Source: Pontibacter liquoris
GTDB lineage: Bacteria; Bacteroidota; Bacteroidia; Cytophagales; Hymenobacteraceae
Length of the DNA stretch: 64,000 nucleotides
Assembly (NCBI RefSeq): GCF_022758235.1
Contig: NZ_JALEBG010000001.1
Span: forward strand, 930,001-994,000
Reading direction: 5' to 3'
Shown here one piece after another: positions 33,684-42,175 of the stretch. The translations under genes were made by a program, and so were the position numbers. How positions within the stretch are numbered: position 1 is the first letter of the stretch; each line of letters opens with the position of its first letter. The notes beneath the pieces were generated by a model. It had not been told where the DNA came from and did no database searches. It saw only the letters and a program-made list of their open reading frames with translations.

Positions 33684-35417
33684 TTATTTCAGCTTCAGGT
33701 CGGTGAGGATCTGCGCTACCTTGCGGCTTAATTGCTGCTCGGTGGCGTCATAGTCGGCGGCAGAGGCCAGCGGCTCGTTTACGCTGATATAGAACTTGAT
33801 CTTGGGCTCCGTGCCCGACGGGCGTGCCGAGATCTTGCTACCATCTTCGGTCAGGTATTGCAGCACGTTCGAGCTTTCCAGGTCCAGTTTGTTCTCCTGG
33901 CTGCTGAGCACCAGTTTGCGCGTGCTGAACTTATAGTCGCTGATCTCCACTACCCGGGAGCCGGCAACGGTCTGCGGCGGGTTGCTGCGCATATCGGCCA
34001 TCATCTGCTGAATTTCTTCCGCGCCGCGCTGTCCTTTTTTAGTGAACGATACCAGCTCCTCTTTGTAGAAGCCATACTTGGTATACATCTCCACCATCAT
34101 CTCGAACAGGCTCTGGCCATTGTCTTTGGCAACGGCCGCCATCTCCGCAATCAGGGCGCAGGCCGAGATCGCATCTTTGTCGCGCACAAAATCGCCGATC
34201 ATGTAGCCGTAGCTTTCTTCGCCGCCGCCAATGTATACTTCCTTGCCTTCCAGGGCGCGGATCTTCTCGGCAATGTACTTAAAGCCGGTCAGGGTTTCGT
34301 ACATGGTTACATTATAGCTATCGGCAATCTTTTTGATCAGATCGGTGGTTACGATGGTTTTCACCACGAACTCTTTGCCAGTCAGTTTGCCCGCTTTTTG
34401 CCAGGCCTGTAGCAGGTAATTGATAAGCAGCGCGCCGGTTTGGTTGCCGTTCAGCAGCACAAACTCGCCTTTCAGGTTGCGCACTGCAATACCCACGCGG
34501 TCCGAATCCGGGTCAGTGGCCAGTACCAGGTCGGCATCAATTTCTTTGGCTTTGTTCAGGGCCAGCGTCATGGCTTCCTTTTCCTCCGGGTTCGGGTACA
34601 CCACGGTCGGGAAGTTGCCGTTGGGCACCGCCTGCTCTTCTACCACGTGCACGTTGGTAAAGCCAAAACGTTGCAGCACTTCAGGTACCAGCGTGATGCC
34701 GGTGCCGTGCAGCGGCGTGAATACGATCTTCAGGTCGTGCTGGCGTTTAATAGCTTCCTGCGAAATGGACAGGCGCAGCACTTCTTGGATATAAGCCTCG
34801 TCCAGTTCCCTGCCAATCATCTGGATGTTAGCGGGGTTGGGCTCAAACTTAACTTCATCCACCGAGTGGATCTTGTTTACTTCGGCAATGATGTTCTTGT
34901 CGTGCGGTGCGGTTACCTGCGCGCCATCGTTCCAGTATACTTTATAGCCGTTGTACTCTTTGGGGTTGTGCGAGGCGGTTACCACCACACCGCTTTTGCA
35001 GCCCAGGTGGCGGATGGCAAACGAAAGCTCGGGGGTTGGGCGCAGCGCCTCGAAAAGGTATACTTTAATGCCGTTGGCCGAGAAGATATCGGCGGCAATG
35101 CGGGCAAACACGTCGGAGTTGTTGCGGCTGTCGTGGGCGATGGCCACGCTGATCGGCTCGTTAGGGAAGTTGTGCTTGAGGTAATTGCAAAGACCTTGGG
35201 TAGCCATACCCAAGGTATAACGGTTCATGCGGTTGCTGCCCGCCCCCATAATGCCACGCAGGCCCCCGGTGCCGAACTCCAGGTCGCGGTAAAAAGCATC
35301 CGACAGCGCTTCGTTCTCGTTGCGCTCCAGCATGCCGTTAATTTCATCTTTGGTGGCCTGGTCGTAGTTACCGGTAAGCCACGCGTCAATTTTCTGGCGT
35401 ATAGTTGTTTCGATCAT
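33684..35417 (-). CDS. Phospho-sugar mutase (phosphoglucomutase/phosphomannomutase)
   Basis: A 577-residue alpha-D-phosphohexomutase, cytosolic, that interconverts hexose 1- and 6-phosphates. Visible are FGTGGLRGIMGAGSNRMNRY near 48, the phosphoserine loop VVTASHNPKEYNGYKVYW near 145, the magnesium loop ATDPDSDRVGIAV near 301, the sugar-binding GGGEESYGYMIGDFVRDKD and the C-terminal phosphate site ARPSGTEPKIKFY. Length and the GGGEESYG form fit the PGM2/PgcA branch, so glucose phosphates are the likely substrates, though phosphoribose is also possible in that branch. Single-gene unit. Confidence 0.94.
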   Translation of the reverse strand: MIETTIRQKIDAWLTGNYDQATKDEINGMLERNENEALSDAFYRDLEFGTGGLRGIMGAGSNRMNRYTLGMATQGLCNYLKHNFPNEPISVAIAHDSRNNSDVFARIAADIFSANGIKVYLFEALRPTPELSFAIRHLGCKSGVVVTASHNPKEYNGYKVYWNDGAQVTAPHDKNIIAEVNKIHSVDEVKFEPNPANIQMIGRELDEAYIQEVLRLSISQEAIKRQHDLKIVFTPLHGTGITLVPEVLQRFGFTNVHVVEEQAVPNGNFPTVVYPNPEEKEAMTLALNKAKEIDADLVLATDPDSDRVGIAVRNLKGEFVLLNGNQTGALLINYLLQAWQKAGKLTGKEFVVKTIVTTDLIKKIADSYNVTMYETLTGFKYIAEKIRALEGKEVYIGGGEESYGYMIGDFVRDKDAISACALIAEMAAVAKDNGQSLFEMMVEMYTKYGFYKEELVSFTKKGQRGAEEIQQMMADMRSNPPQTVAGSRVVEISDYKFSTRKLVLSSQENKLDLESSNVLQYLTEDGSKISARPSGTEPKIKFYISVNEPLASAADYDATEQQLSRKVAQILTDLKLK

Positions 35418-35500
35418 AGTCTTACTGTTGGTGTTGTAATTATAATATTAAATCTGCTACAAGGTTGATCTTCGTCTCAACCCCAACGTCTTTTTTTTAT
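35418..35500. other. Upstream region of phosphoglucomutase
   Basis: Short AT-rich stretch that should hold the phosphoglucomutase promoter; no perfect -7 box seen. Together with the repeat and the terminator that follow it makes up a 359-base gap. Confidence 0.4.
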
Positions 35501-35576
35501 ATCATCCTGAAAGGATCTTTTGAGCAAAAAGGAAAGGCTTAACCTCCTTGCTCCCAAGTTTCTTAACAGAATGACA
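35501..35576 (+). repeat. Dispersed repeat, copy 3, with inverted ends
   Basis: TCATCCTGAAAGGATC (35502-35517) opens the element, GGAAAGGCTTAACCTCC (35531-35547) is its core, and CAGAATGA (35567-35574), nearly the reverse complement of TCATCCTG, closes it. The core is inverted relative to the copy at 30877-30893. It has the layout of a MITE- or REP-like palindromic element. Confidence 0.8.
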
Positions 35577-35660
35577 AGAAATTTAAATCTCTAAATTTTA
35601 AAGAAAACCTCTTGCTATTGAAAGGGCAGGTTGAAAACAAGCGATACCTCCTATCCTACA

Positions 35661-35714
35661 AAAAATCACACCAGCGCTTGTTGTACTGACGCACATCCGG
35701 AAGCGCTGGTGTGA
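35661..35714 (-). terminator. Rho-independent terminator of hppD
   Basis: TCACACCAGCGCTT and AAGCGCTGGTGTGA are perfect 14-base arms around a 21-base loop; on the minus strand the stem is followed by TTTTTT. Confidence 0.8.
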
Positions 35715-35776
35715 AATTATACTTCGAAATAAAGCAATCCAAGCCATTTTTACACGGCCTATACTTTGTTCCGGGC

Positions 35777-36871
35777 TTAAAGGTTTCCGCGCAGCGCCTG
35801 CTCGCGCTCGATGGCCTCGAACAGGGCTTTGAAATTACCTTTGCCAAACGAGCGGGCTCCTTTGCGCTGGATGATCTCAAAGAAAACGGTCGGGCGGTCT
35901 TCCACCGGCTTGGTGAAGATCTGCAGCAGGTAGCCTTCGTCGTCGCGGTCTACCAGCAGGTTCAGGTCTCTCAAATCCTGCATGTCTTCGTCGATGTGGC
36001 CGACGCGCTCCAGTAGATCCTGGTAATAGGTTTCGGGCACGCGCAGGAACTCCACGCCCCGGCGGCGCAGCTCACTTACCGTGTGCAGGATATTATCGGT
36101 GGCAACCGCAATGTGCTGTACGCCGGCGCCGCGGTAAAACTCCAGGTACTCATCTATCTGCGATTTCTTTTTGCCGGCTGCCGGTTCATTTATCGGGAAT
36201 TTGATGTAGCCGTTGCCGTTCGATACCACTTTCGACATCAGGGCGGTATACTCGGTGCTGATATCGTTATCATCGAATGTGAGGAGCAGTTTGAAGCCCA
36301 TTACATCTTCATAGAACTTCACCCACTCGTTCATGCGGCCCAGCTCCACGTTGCCCACACAGTGGTCTACATACTTGAGGCCCACCGGTTCTGCGGCCAC
36401 CCCGGACGAACGTGGCTCGTAGCCGGGCATAAACACGCCGTTATAGTTTTTGCGCTCCACAAACGTATGGATGGTGTCGCCATAAGTATGGATAGAAGCC
36501 AATTTCACTTCGCCATGCGCATCGGTTAATGTCCGTGGCTCGCTAGCTGGTTTGGCGCCGCGGGCTACCGTACCACGGAACGCTTCTTCGGCGTCATCCA
36601 CCCAAAGGGCCAGTACTTTTACCCCATCGCCGTGCAGGTGCACATGTTGTGCAATGTCAGAATCCGGGTAAATAGCGGTTGTCAGCACCAGGCGTATTTT
36701 TTCCTGCTGCACGACATAAGAAGCGCGGTCGCGCACGCCGGTTTCAGGGCCGGCATAGGCCACCAGTTTAAAGCCGAAAGCGGTCTGGTAAAAGTGCGCC
36801 GCCTGCTTGGCATTTCCCACATAAAACTCGATGTGATCGGTGCCGTTGAGGGGCAGAATATCTGTTGCCAT
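35777..36871 (-). CDS. hppD: 4-hydroxyphenylpyruvate dioxygenase
   Basis: A 364-residue non-haem iron enzyme that turns 4-hydroxyphenylpyruvate into homogentisate in tyrosine breakdown. Two VOC domains are present (about 8-140 and 160-345). The iron ligands are the His in LKYVDHCVGNV near 168, the His in GAGVQHIAVATDN near 250 and the Glu in PTVFFEIIQRKG near 330. The C-terminal GFGEGNFKALF-like motif (here SFGKGNFKALFEAIEREQ) is typical. I chose ATG 36871 (MATDILPLNGTDHIEFY); the frame upstream is non-homologous. No other homogentisate genes are nearby apart from a FAH-family gene 12 kb away. Confidence 0.95.
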   Translation of the reverse strand: MATDILPLNGTDHIEFYVGNAKQAAHFYQTAFGFKLVAYAGPETGVRDRASYVVQQEKIRLVLTTAIYPDSDIAQHVHLHGDGVKVLALWVDDAEEAFRGTVARGAKPASEPRTLTDAHGEVKLASIHTYGDTIHTFVERKNYNGVFMPGYEPRSSGVAAEPVGLKYVDHCVGNVELGRMNEWVKFYEDVMGFKLLLTFDDNDISTEYTALMSKVVSNGNGYIKFPINEPAAGKKKSQIDEYLEFYRGAGVQHIAVATDNILHTVSELRRRGVEFLRVPETYYQDLLERVGHIDEDMQDLRDLNLLVDRDDEGYLLQIFTKPVEDRPTVFFEIIQRKGARSFGKGNFKALFEAIEREQALRGNL

Positions 36872-36970
36872 AGTATGATTCGGGGTTATAATAGGAATAA
36901 CGTAAAAATACAGCTTTTCGTGGTAGAATAAAATCTTGGGTGCCGGATAACAAATTATCAAAGCCAATGC

Positions 36971-37001
36971 TTGCAATTACTACGGCATGTTGGCAACTTT
37001 G
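36971..37001 (+). promoter_or_regulatory. Bacteroidota-type promoter
   Basis: TTG at 36971-36973, 20 bases, then CAACTTTG at 36994-37001 (seven of eight bases of the -7 consensus). The ATG at 37020 follows 18 bases later. Confidence 0.5.
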
Positions 37002-37019
37002 TAAAAAAACAGACACCAC

Positions 37020-37415
37020 ATGAACGCAAAAGACCTGAATAACGCCATTGTTGCCATACTGGAAAAGAAGCAGGAGTTGAACGCATTAGATTACAACGAT
37101 GCGCGTTATGACGACATGGAGGAGGAGTTGCACGACCTGGAAGACGACTTTAACGAAGAATACGGCGAGTACCTGGAAGACGTGCTGGAAGATGTGCACG
37201 GCAAGCTGAAGTCGGATGCCGATATCCTGCTGCCTACCGCTTACCTGGCCAGCTCGCTGGACGGTACCGAGCGCGACGACGATGAGAAAGAAGGCGTATG
37301 GGTAGAGTCGGATTCGTTTCCGGGCGTAGAAATGCGTTTGGTGCTGGTTGCTAATCCGCCGCGCATGCTGCTGATCCTGGCTGACCAGGAGCGCGTGCTC
37401 TGGACTGCCGAGTAA
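37020..37415 (+). CDS. Acidic protein of unknown function (131 aa)
   Basis: A 131-residue soluble protein, strongly acidic in its first half (DYNDARYDDMEEELHDLEDD), probably two helices, followed by a small alpha/beta part (GVEMRLVLVANPPRMLLILA). I do not recognise a named family, though its clean codon use, promoter and terminator mark it as a real single-gene unit. No membrane segment, signal peptide or catalytic motif is visible. Confidence 0.75.
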   Translation: MNAKDLNNAIVAILEKKQELNALDYNDARYDDMEEELHDLEDDFNEEYGEYLEDVLEDVHGKLKSDADILLPTAYLASSLDGTERDDDEKEGVWVESDSFPGVEMRLVLVANPPRMLLILADQERVLWTAE

Positions 37416-37496
37416 ATTTATACTTACGGGCAGCTGCAGGGTATACATGTATGGTATACTTGTCCTGAAGTTCGTCGCCCTGAAATTAGAAGCAAT

Positions 37497-37536
37497 AAAA
37501 CGAGGCCTGTTCCGTGAGGAGCAGGCCTCGTTTTAT
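37497..37536. terminator. Rho-independent terminator
   Basis: AAAACGAGGCCTG and CAGGCCTCGTTTT form a strong stem, followed by ATTTTG. It closes the 131-residue gene. Confidence 0.8.
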
Positions 37537-37802
37537 TTTGGTGGAAGGGGAAGTGTCTTAGAACTTTTGCAACACCGGTAAAACGCTTATGCGTTGATAA
37601 TCAGGTTGTTTTTTGCTCTTTTTGTTTGTAGCAGGCCGGCCTATCATGCTGGGCAGCACTTATAAGCGCCATACTTCAGAGCGCAAACACATAGCTTAAC
37701 TGCTCCACGCAGTAACCGGTCATAACCTGAAAAGCTCCTAAAGTATACAGCCAGGCGCCATTGCACGTATACAACTCACGTCTATATACAACGTGGACCA
37801 AT
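37537..37802. other. Leader region of kup
   Basis: About 265 bases upstream of the potassium transporter. A small AACGC-TTAT-GCGTT hairpin lies near 37582, and there is one AAGTATA heptamer. I looked for a c-di-AMP (ydaO-type) riboswitch, which often controls such genes, and did not see its conserved words. Confidence 0.35.
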
Positions 37803-39734
37803 ATGAGCAATACCAATACCAGGGCCGTTACCGGAGCAGGATTACTCGTTGCGCTGGGTATTATTTATGGTGATATCGGGACCTCCCCGCTTTACGTGAT
37901 GAAGGCCATTGTAGGCAACAGGCCAATTAGCCAGGTGCTGGTGTATGGAGGCATTTCATGTGTTTTCTGGACGCTTACGCTGCAGACTACCGTAAAGTAT
38001 GTCATCTTAACCCTGCAAGCCGACAACAACGGGGAAGGGGGCATTTTCTCGCTGTATACCCTGATCCGGCGGCGGGCTACCTGGCTGGTGATCCCGGCCA
38101 TGATCGGCGGCGCCGCTTTGCTGGCTGACGGCATCATTACGCCTCCTATTTCGGTGGCTTCTGCTATAGAAGGCTTGCGTATTCTTTATCCCCATCTGCC
38201 AACCGTGCCCATCGTGATAGCCATCATTACGGGTATTTTCCTGTTGCAAAGCTTTGGCACCCAGGTGGTGGGTAAAATATTCGGGCCGGTTATGTTGTTG
38301 TGGTTCAGTATGCTGGGCATTTTGGGAGCCGCCTCCATCCTGTACCACCCGGCTGTCCTGCATGCTTTAAACCCCATGTTTGCTTACGAGCTGCTGGTAA
38401 ACTACCCGGGCGGCTTCTGGCTATTAGGGGCTGTATTTCTGTGCACCACCGGAGCCGAAGCCTTGTACTCCGACCTGGGGCATTGCGGCAGGCCCAACAT
38501 TCGGGTTAGCTGGATATTTGTGAAAACCTGTTTGCTGCTGAATTATTTTGGGCAGGGCGCCTGGCTAATGCAGCAGGAGGGAGAACGCGTGCAAACCAAC
38601 CCCTTTTATGGGCTGATGCCCGGCTGGTTCCTGCTGATCGGGATCAGCATTGCTACCGTGGCCGCCATCATTGCCAGCCAGGCGCTTATCAGCGGGTCTT
38701 TCACCCTGATCAGCGAGGCAACGCGACTGAATCTCTGGCCCAAGGTCAAAATTATGTTCCCTACCAACCTGCAGGGGCAGCTCTTTGTACCAAGTATAAA
38801 CAGGCTCTTATGGATCGGCTGTGTGGGCATCGTGCTACACTTCCGGGAGTCGGCTAACATGGAAGCGGCATATGGCCTGGCTATTACGCTGGCCATGATC
38901 TCAACTACCATTCTGTTAAGTTACTTCCTCTATGCCAGAGTGAAAGTGGCGGGCATTGCGATCATGGTCTTTTGCTTTTATTTGCTGCTGGAAGGCTCGT
39001 TTCTCTTTGCCAACCTCGAAAAGTTTCCGCACGGTGGCTGGGTTTCGCTCCTGATGGCTAGCCTTTTGCTCAGTGTGATGTATGTCTGGATCAAAGCCTT
39101 CGATATTAAGCGCCGGCTAACCGAAGATGTCCGCTTAAAAAAGTACCTGCCCGCCCTCAAGGAGCTAAGCACAGATAAATCGGTGCCCAAGTATGCCACC
39201 CACCTGATCTACATGACAAGTGCGCAGCATCCACGGGAAATAGAAAGCAAGATCATGTATTCTATATTTCAGAAGAGGCCGAAGCGGGCTGATATTTACT
39301 GGTTTTTGCATGTCAACACCACCGACAGCCCTTATACCATGGAATACAAGGTCCGGATCATCGAACCTGCCGACGTGGTGCGCATTGATTTTATGCTGGG
39401 CTTCCGGGTAGAACAGCGCATTAACCTGTTTTTCCGCAAAGTGGTCGAGGAACTTGTACGCCAGGGCGAAGTAGATATTACCAGCCGCTACGAATCGCTC
39501 AGCCGGCATAATGTAATTGGTGATTTCCGGTTTGTCGTGCTCGAGAAATTCCTTTCCTACGAAAATGACCTACCTTTTAAAGAGCAGCGCATCATGGAGA
39601 TGTATTATTTCATAAAGCAATTCTTACCCTCCGAAACCGAATGGTTCGGGCTGGACACCAGCGATGTGACCGTGGAGAAAGTACCCATCATTATCAGACC
39701 TGTCGATCTGCCGGAGCTTAAACGCATCAAGTAG
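37803..39734 (+). CDS. kup: KUP-family potassium uptake protein
   Basis: A 643-residue inner-membrane K+:H+ symporter. The N-terminal half (about 10-430) has 12 hydrophobic segments and the family signature GIIYGDIGTSPLYVMKAI near residue 18, plus GEGGIFSLYTLI near 75 and TTGAEALYSDLGHCGRPNI near 215. The C-terminal 200 residues form a cytosolic alpha/beta domain as in KimA/Kup proteins. The ATG at 37803 gives the usual short N-terminus; an upstream in-frame TTG is unlikely. The gene is monocistronic. Confidence 0.95.
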   Translation: MSNTNTRAVTGAGLLVALGIIYGDIGTSPLYVMKAIVGNRPISQVLVYGGISCVFWTLTLQTTVKYVILTLQADNNGEGGIFSLYTLIRRRATWLVIPAMIGGAALLADGIITPPISVASAIEGLRILYPHLPTVPIVIAIITGIFLLQSFGTQVVGKIFGPVMLLWFSMLGILGAASILYHPAVLHALNPMFAYELLVNYPGGFWLLGAVFLCTTGAEALYSDLGHCGRPNIRVSWIFVKTCLLLNYFGQGAWLMQQEGERVQTNPFYGLMPGWFLLIGISIATVAAIIASQALISGSFTLISEATRLNLWPKVKIMFPTNLQGQLFVPSINRLLWIGCVGIVLHFRESANMEAAYGLAITLAMISTTILLSYFLYARVKVAGIAIMVFCFYLLLEGSFLFANLEKFPHGGWVSLLMASLLLSVMYVWIKAFDIKRRLTEDVRLKKYLPALKELSTDKSVPKYATHLIYMTSAQHPREIESKIMYSIFQKRPKRADIYWFLHVNTTDSPYTMEYKVRIIEPADVVRIDFMLGFRVEQRINLFFRKVVEELVRQGEVDITSRYESLSRHNVIGDFRFVVLEKFLSYENDLPFKEQRIMEMYYFIKQFLPSETEWFGLDTSDVTVEKVPIIIRPVDLPELKRIK

Positions 39735-39810
39735 CTTAAAAACAGCCACCCGAGGCTGTGCAAAAGGGCTTTCTGATCATTAGTCCTGGCTTATAGCAAA
39801 GTATAGCGAG

Positions 39811-40179
39811 CTAGTTGTTAAACTCACAAAAATGCCATAACACCCCGGATGGGTCATTCATAAAGAACTCTTTACCCCAATCCTGAAGCTTGATTTCTGT
39901 AAACCGTACGCCTTTGTATTGCTGCTGCAAATTTTTTCCCTGCAGTTCTGCCGCGCATTTTGCAATGTCGTCTACTTCCAACGACACCATCGAATTATTT
40001 ACCCACTCTTCCACATAATAGTCCTGCAAATAAAAGCTTAGCGTTTCAGATACCTTAAACAGGCTCATCTTGTCATTAAGTATAACTTCCTCAAAGGCAA
40101 GGGCGCGGTAGAATTCCCGTGATTCCTGGTAATCTTTTGCGCCCACAAACGGGCGAAGTGCTTTTGGCTGGTAGGTCAT
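39811..40179 (-). CDS. VOC (glyoxalase/bleomycin-resistance) family protein
   Basis: A 122-residue protein with a single VOC module: ALRPFVGAKDYQESREFYRA at the start and FFMNDPSGVLWHFCEF at the end, each with the beta-alpha-beta-beta pattern. Single-module VOC proteins act as dimers, binding a metal and a small substrate. In this copy the canonical metal residues are unclear, so a binding or resistance role is as likely as catalysis. Substrate unknown. It lies alone between kup and tRNA-Pro. Confidence 0.82.
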   Translation of the reverse strand: MTYQPKALRPFVGAKDYQESREFYRALAFEEVILNDKMSLFKVSETLSFYLQDYYVEEWVNNSMVSLEVDDIAKCAAELQGKNLQQQYKGVRFTEIKLQDWGKEFFMNDPSGVLWHFCEFNN

Positions 40180-40311
40180 AGTTTTTTAGTTAGCTGATTT
40201 AAATGAGAAAAGTTGAGAGTGCGCTGTGTAAAAGATGTGATATATTATGTTCAGTATAAAACGAGAAGGAGAGTGAAATAAATGGCTTCAAGTCTCCAAC
40301 TGGGCTAAAAA

Positions 40312-40347
40312 GAAAAAAGGCCTTCTACAAACTGTAAAAGACCTTTT
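40312..40347 (-). terminator. Terminator of tRNA-Pro
   Basis: Minus-strand AAAGGTCTTTTACA pairs, with two G-T pairs, to TGTAGAAGGCCTTT and is followed by a T run, three bases after the tRNA 3' end. Confidence 0.75.
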
Positions 40348-40349
40348 CG

Positions 40350-40423
40350 TCGGAGTGGCGGGATTCGAACCCACGACCTCCAGCACCCCATGCTGGCGCG
40401 ATACCAGGCTACGCTACACCCCG
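40350..40423 (-). tRNA. tRNA-Pro (anticodon GGG)
   Basis: The minus strand folds into a full cloverleaf: acceptor arms CGGGGTG / CACTCCG with discriminator A, an anticodon stem CCAGC / GCTGG holding the loop ATGGGGT (anticodon GGG, reads CCC and CCU), and the T arm GTGGGTTCGAATCCCGC. The 3' CCA is not encoded. A terminator follows directly. Confidence 0.95.
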
Positions 40424-40637
40424 GGTAAGTATAACATCCAAGGAATCAGTTCTTCACAAGGCGTTCATACTTTAAGCGTTCACAAATGTACATATTTCGG
40501 AATATTTTACCAATCATTTGAAAATTTTGGTAAGCCCAAAAATCTTATTTTATCTGAATAAATCGAAGATTTCGGGCGAAGCGCAATTGCGGCAGGCAGC
40601 AGTTATCCTGGTTTAAAAACCGCCGCATTGGGAGGAA

Positions 40638-40679
40638 TAAAAAGCGCCCTTTTACAAGAGTTGTAAAAGGGCGCTTTGC
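40638..40679 (-). terminator. Rho-independent terminator of the RND operon
   Basis: AAAAAGCGCCCTTTTACAA and TTGTAAAAGGGCGCTTT form a 17-base stem; on the minus strand it ends in TTTTT. It follows the last gene of the efflux operon. The rest of the 309-base gap (40424-40732) shows no gene. Confidence 0.85.
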
Positions 40680-40732
40680 GTAATAGCCCCGCATACTTGC
40701 GGATAGCTTAAAAGCAGCTTTTCAGCAACGGG

Positions 40733-42175
40733 TTAATTCCATCCACCACCCAAGGCCCGGTAAATAGTAACCCGGGCGCTCATCTGCTGCATTTTGGTTT
40801 CGATCAACTCAAACTTCGATTCCAGAGCATCGCGCTGGGTCAGGAGCACCTCCATATAGTCGGCCCTGGCCGAACGGAAAAGGTCGTTTGAGATCGAAAT
40901 TGATTGGGTAAGTGCCTCCACCTGCCGGGCTTTTAAGTCGTAGCTTTTCGCCAGGTTCTGGTTCCTGGCGAGCTGATTGGCCACCTCGATGTACGCATTC
41001 AGCACGGCGCGTTCGTAGTTGTAAACTGCCTGTATCTGCTTTGCGTTGGCGCTGAAGTACGTTGCCTTAATGGCATTCCGGTTGATGAGCGGGGCAGTTA
41101 AGTCCCCAGCCAGCGAGTATAGCAACGACTCGGGCGACTTGATCAGGTAAGACGGGTTAAATGCCTGGAAGCCGATGCCTGCCGTGATGCCAATGGACGG
41201 ATAAAACCGCGCTTTAGCTACTTTTACATCCAGCCTGGCCGCAGCCAGATCCAGTTCAGCCTGTTTGATGTCGGGGCGGTTCTGCAACAGTTGCGCCGGT
41301 ATGCCGGCCTGCATGCGTTCGGGCACCATGTCGATCAAAGGCTGTGTGCTGCGCTGGATAGGTTGCGGGTAGCGGCCCAGCAGGAAGTTGAGCCTGTTCT
41401 CCGTTTCAGTGATCTTTTGCGCGATCTCATACTGCAGGCTCTGCGTGCTGAGCAGCTCCGCCTCAAACTTGCGCACAGCCAGCTCCGTTACCTTGGCAGC
41501 CTGCTTCTGCAGCTTTACGGTTTCCAGGGCGTTGGTCTGAATGCCGATGTTCTGCTGCACAATAGCCAGTTGGTTGTCGAGGGCCAGTAATTCATAGTAG
41601 GAGTTGGCGATCTCAGACACCAGGTTGGTCACCATAAAGTTTTTCCCCTCTACCGACGACAGGTACCGGGCCACCGCTGCTTTATTTGCATTGTGCAGCT
41701 TGTTCCAGATATCCACCTCCCACGTAGCATAGGCGCCCACCAGGAAATCGGGGAGGGGCTCGGGCATTTCTTTATCCCGGTCTATGTTGGTGTTCGCCTC
41801 CATGGCGCCAATGTTGGTATACCGGGCCACCTTATCTACGCCGGCTGCCCCGCGCACGCCCACCGCGGGCAGGTACTCACCTTTCGTGGCCCTTACTTCG
41901 TTTTTAGCAACCTCGATTTCCTGCAAGGTGATGTTCAGCTCCTGGTTGTGCTGCAGGGCCGTATCGATCAGGGCACTCAGGTAAGGATCAGTAAAATACT
42001 GTTTCCACTGCACCTGTGCGGTATTGGTGGTATCCTGCGAGTTGTTGTAACTCGCAGGAACCGGTGTGTTTACTGTTTTCTCAACGACAGCGGGCGTTTT
42101 ACAAGCCGAGAAAGTTAGCGCAGCAAACGCAACTCCAAGGCTTTGGTATACTAGTTTTTTATACATGATTTTCAT
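40733..42175 (-). CDS. RND efflux outer-membrane lipoprotein (TolC/NodT family)
   Basis: A 480-residue outer-membrane channel subunit. The signal peptide ends in a lipobox-like FSAC (Cys25). Two OEP repeats cover about 55-250 and 265-475, with the usual YFTDPYLSALIDTALQHNQE, ATWEVDIWNKLHNANKAA and LLQNRPDIKQAELDLAAARL segments, and long helices between. It should join with the membrane pump and adaptor encoded just upstream to export drugs or metabolites. Its start overlaps the pump gene by 17 bases, so translation is coupled; a second ATG at residue 4 is also possible. Confidence 0.93.
   Translation of the reverse strand: MKIMYKKLVYQSLGVAFAALTFSACKTPAVVEKTVNTPVPASYNNSQDTTNTAQVQWKQYFTDPYLSALIDTALQHNQELNITLQEIEVAKNEVRATKGEYLPAVGVRGAAGVDKVARYTNIGAMEANTNIDRDKEMPEPLPDFLVGAYATWEVDIWNKLHNANKAAVARYLSSVEGKNFMVTNLVSEIANSYYELLALDNQLAIVQQNIGIQTNALETVKLQKQAAKVTELAVRKFEAELLSTQSLQYEIAQKITETENRLNFLLGRYPQPIQRSTQPLIDMVPERMQAGIPAQLLQNRPDIKQAELDLAAARLDVKVAKARFYPSIGITAGIGFQAFNPSYLIKSPESLLYSLAGDLTAPLINRNAIKATYFSANAKQIQAVYNYERAVLNAYIEVANQLARNQNLAKSYDLKARQVEALTQSISISNDLFRSARADYMEVLLTQRDALESKFELIETKMQQMSARVTIYRALGGGWN

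Noticed and set aside
34440-35468. 342-codon open frame antisense to phosphoglucomutase
   Set aside because: Shadow of a conserved enzyme; no domain or start signal.
37537-37802. c-di-AMP riboswitch upstream of kup
   Set aside because: Conserved ydaO-type words are absent; only a small hairpin is present.
40350-40423. tRNA-Pro as an integration site of a mobile island
   Set aside because: No integrase gene and no direct repeat of the tRNA 3' end was found in the window.
40355-40561. Plus-strand open frame beginning MAGFEPTTSSTPCW
   Set aside because: It is the reverse strand of tRNA-Pro; this peptide is a well-known artefact of tRNA genes.
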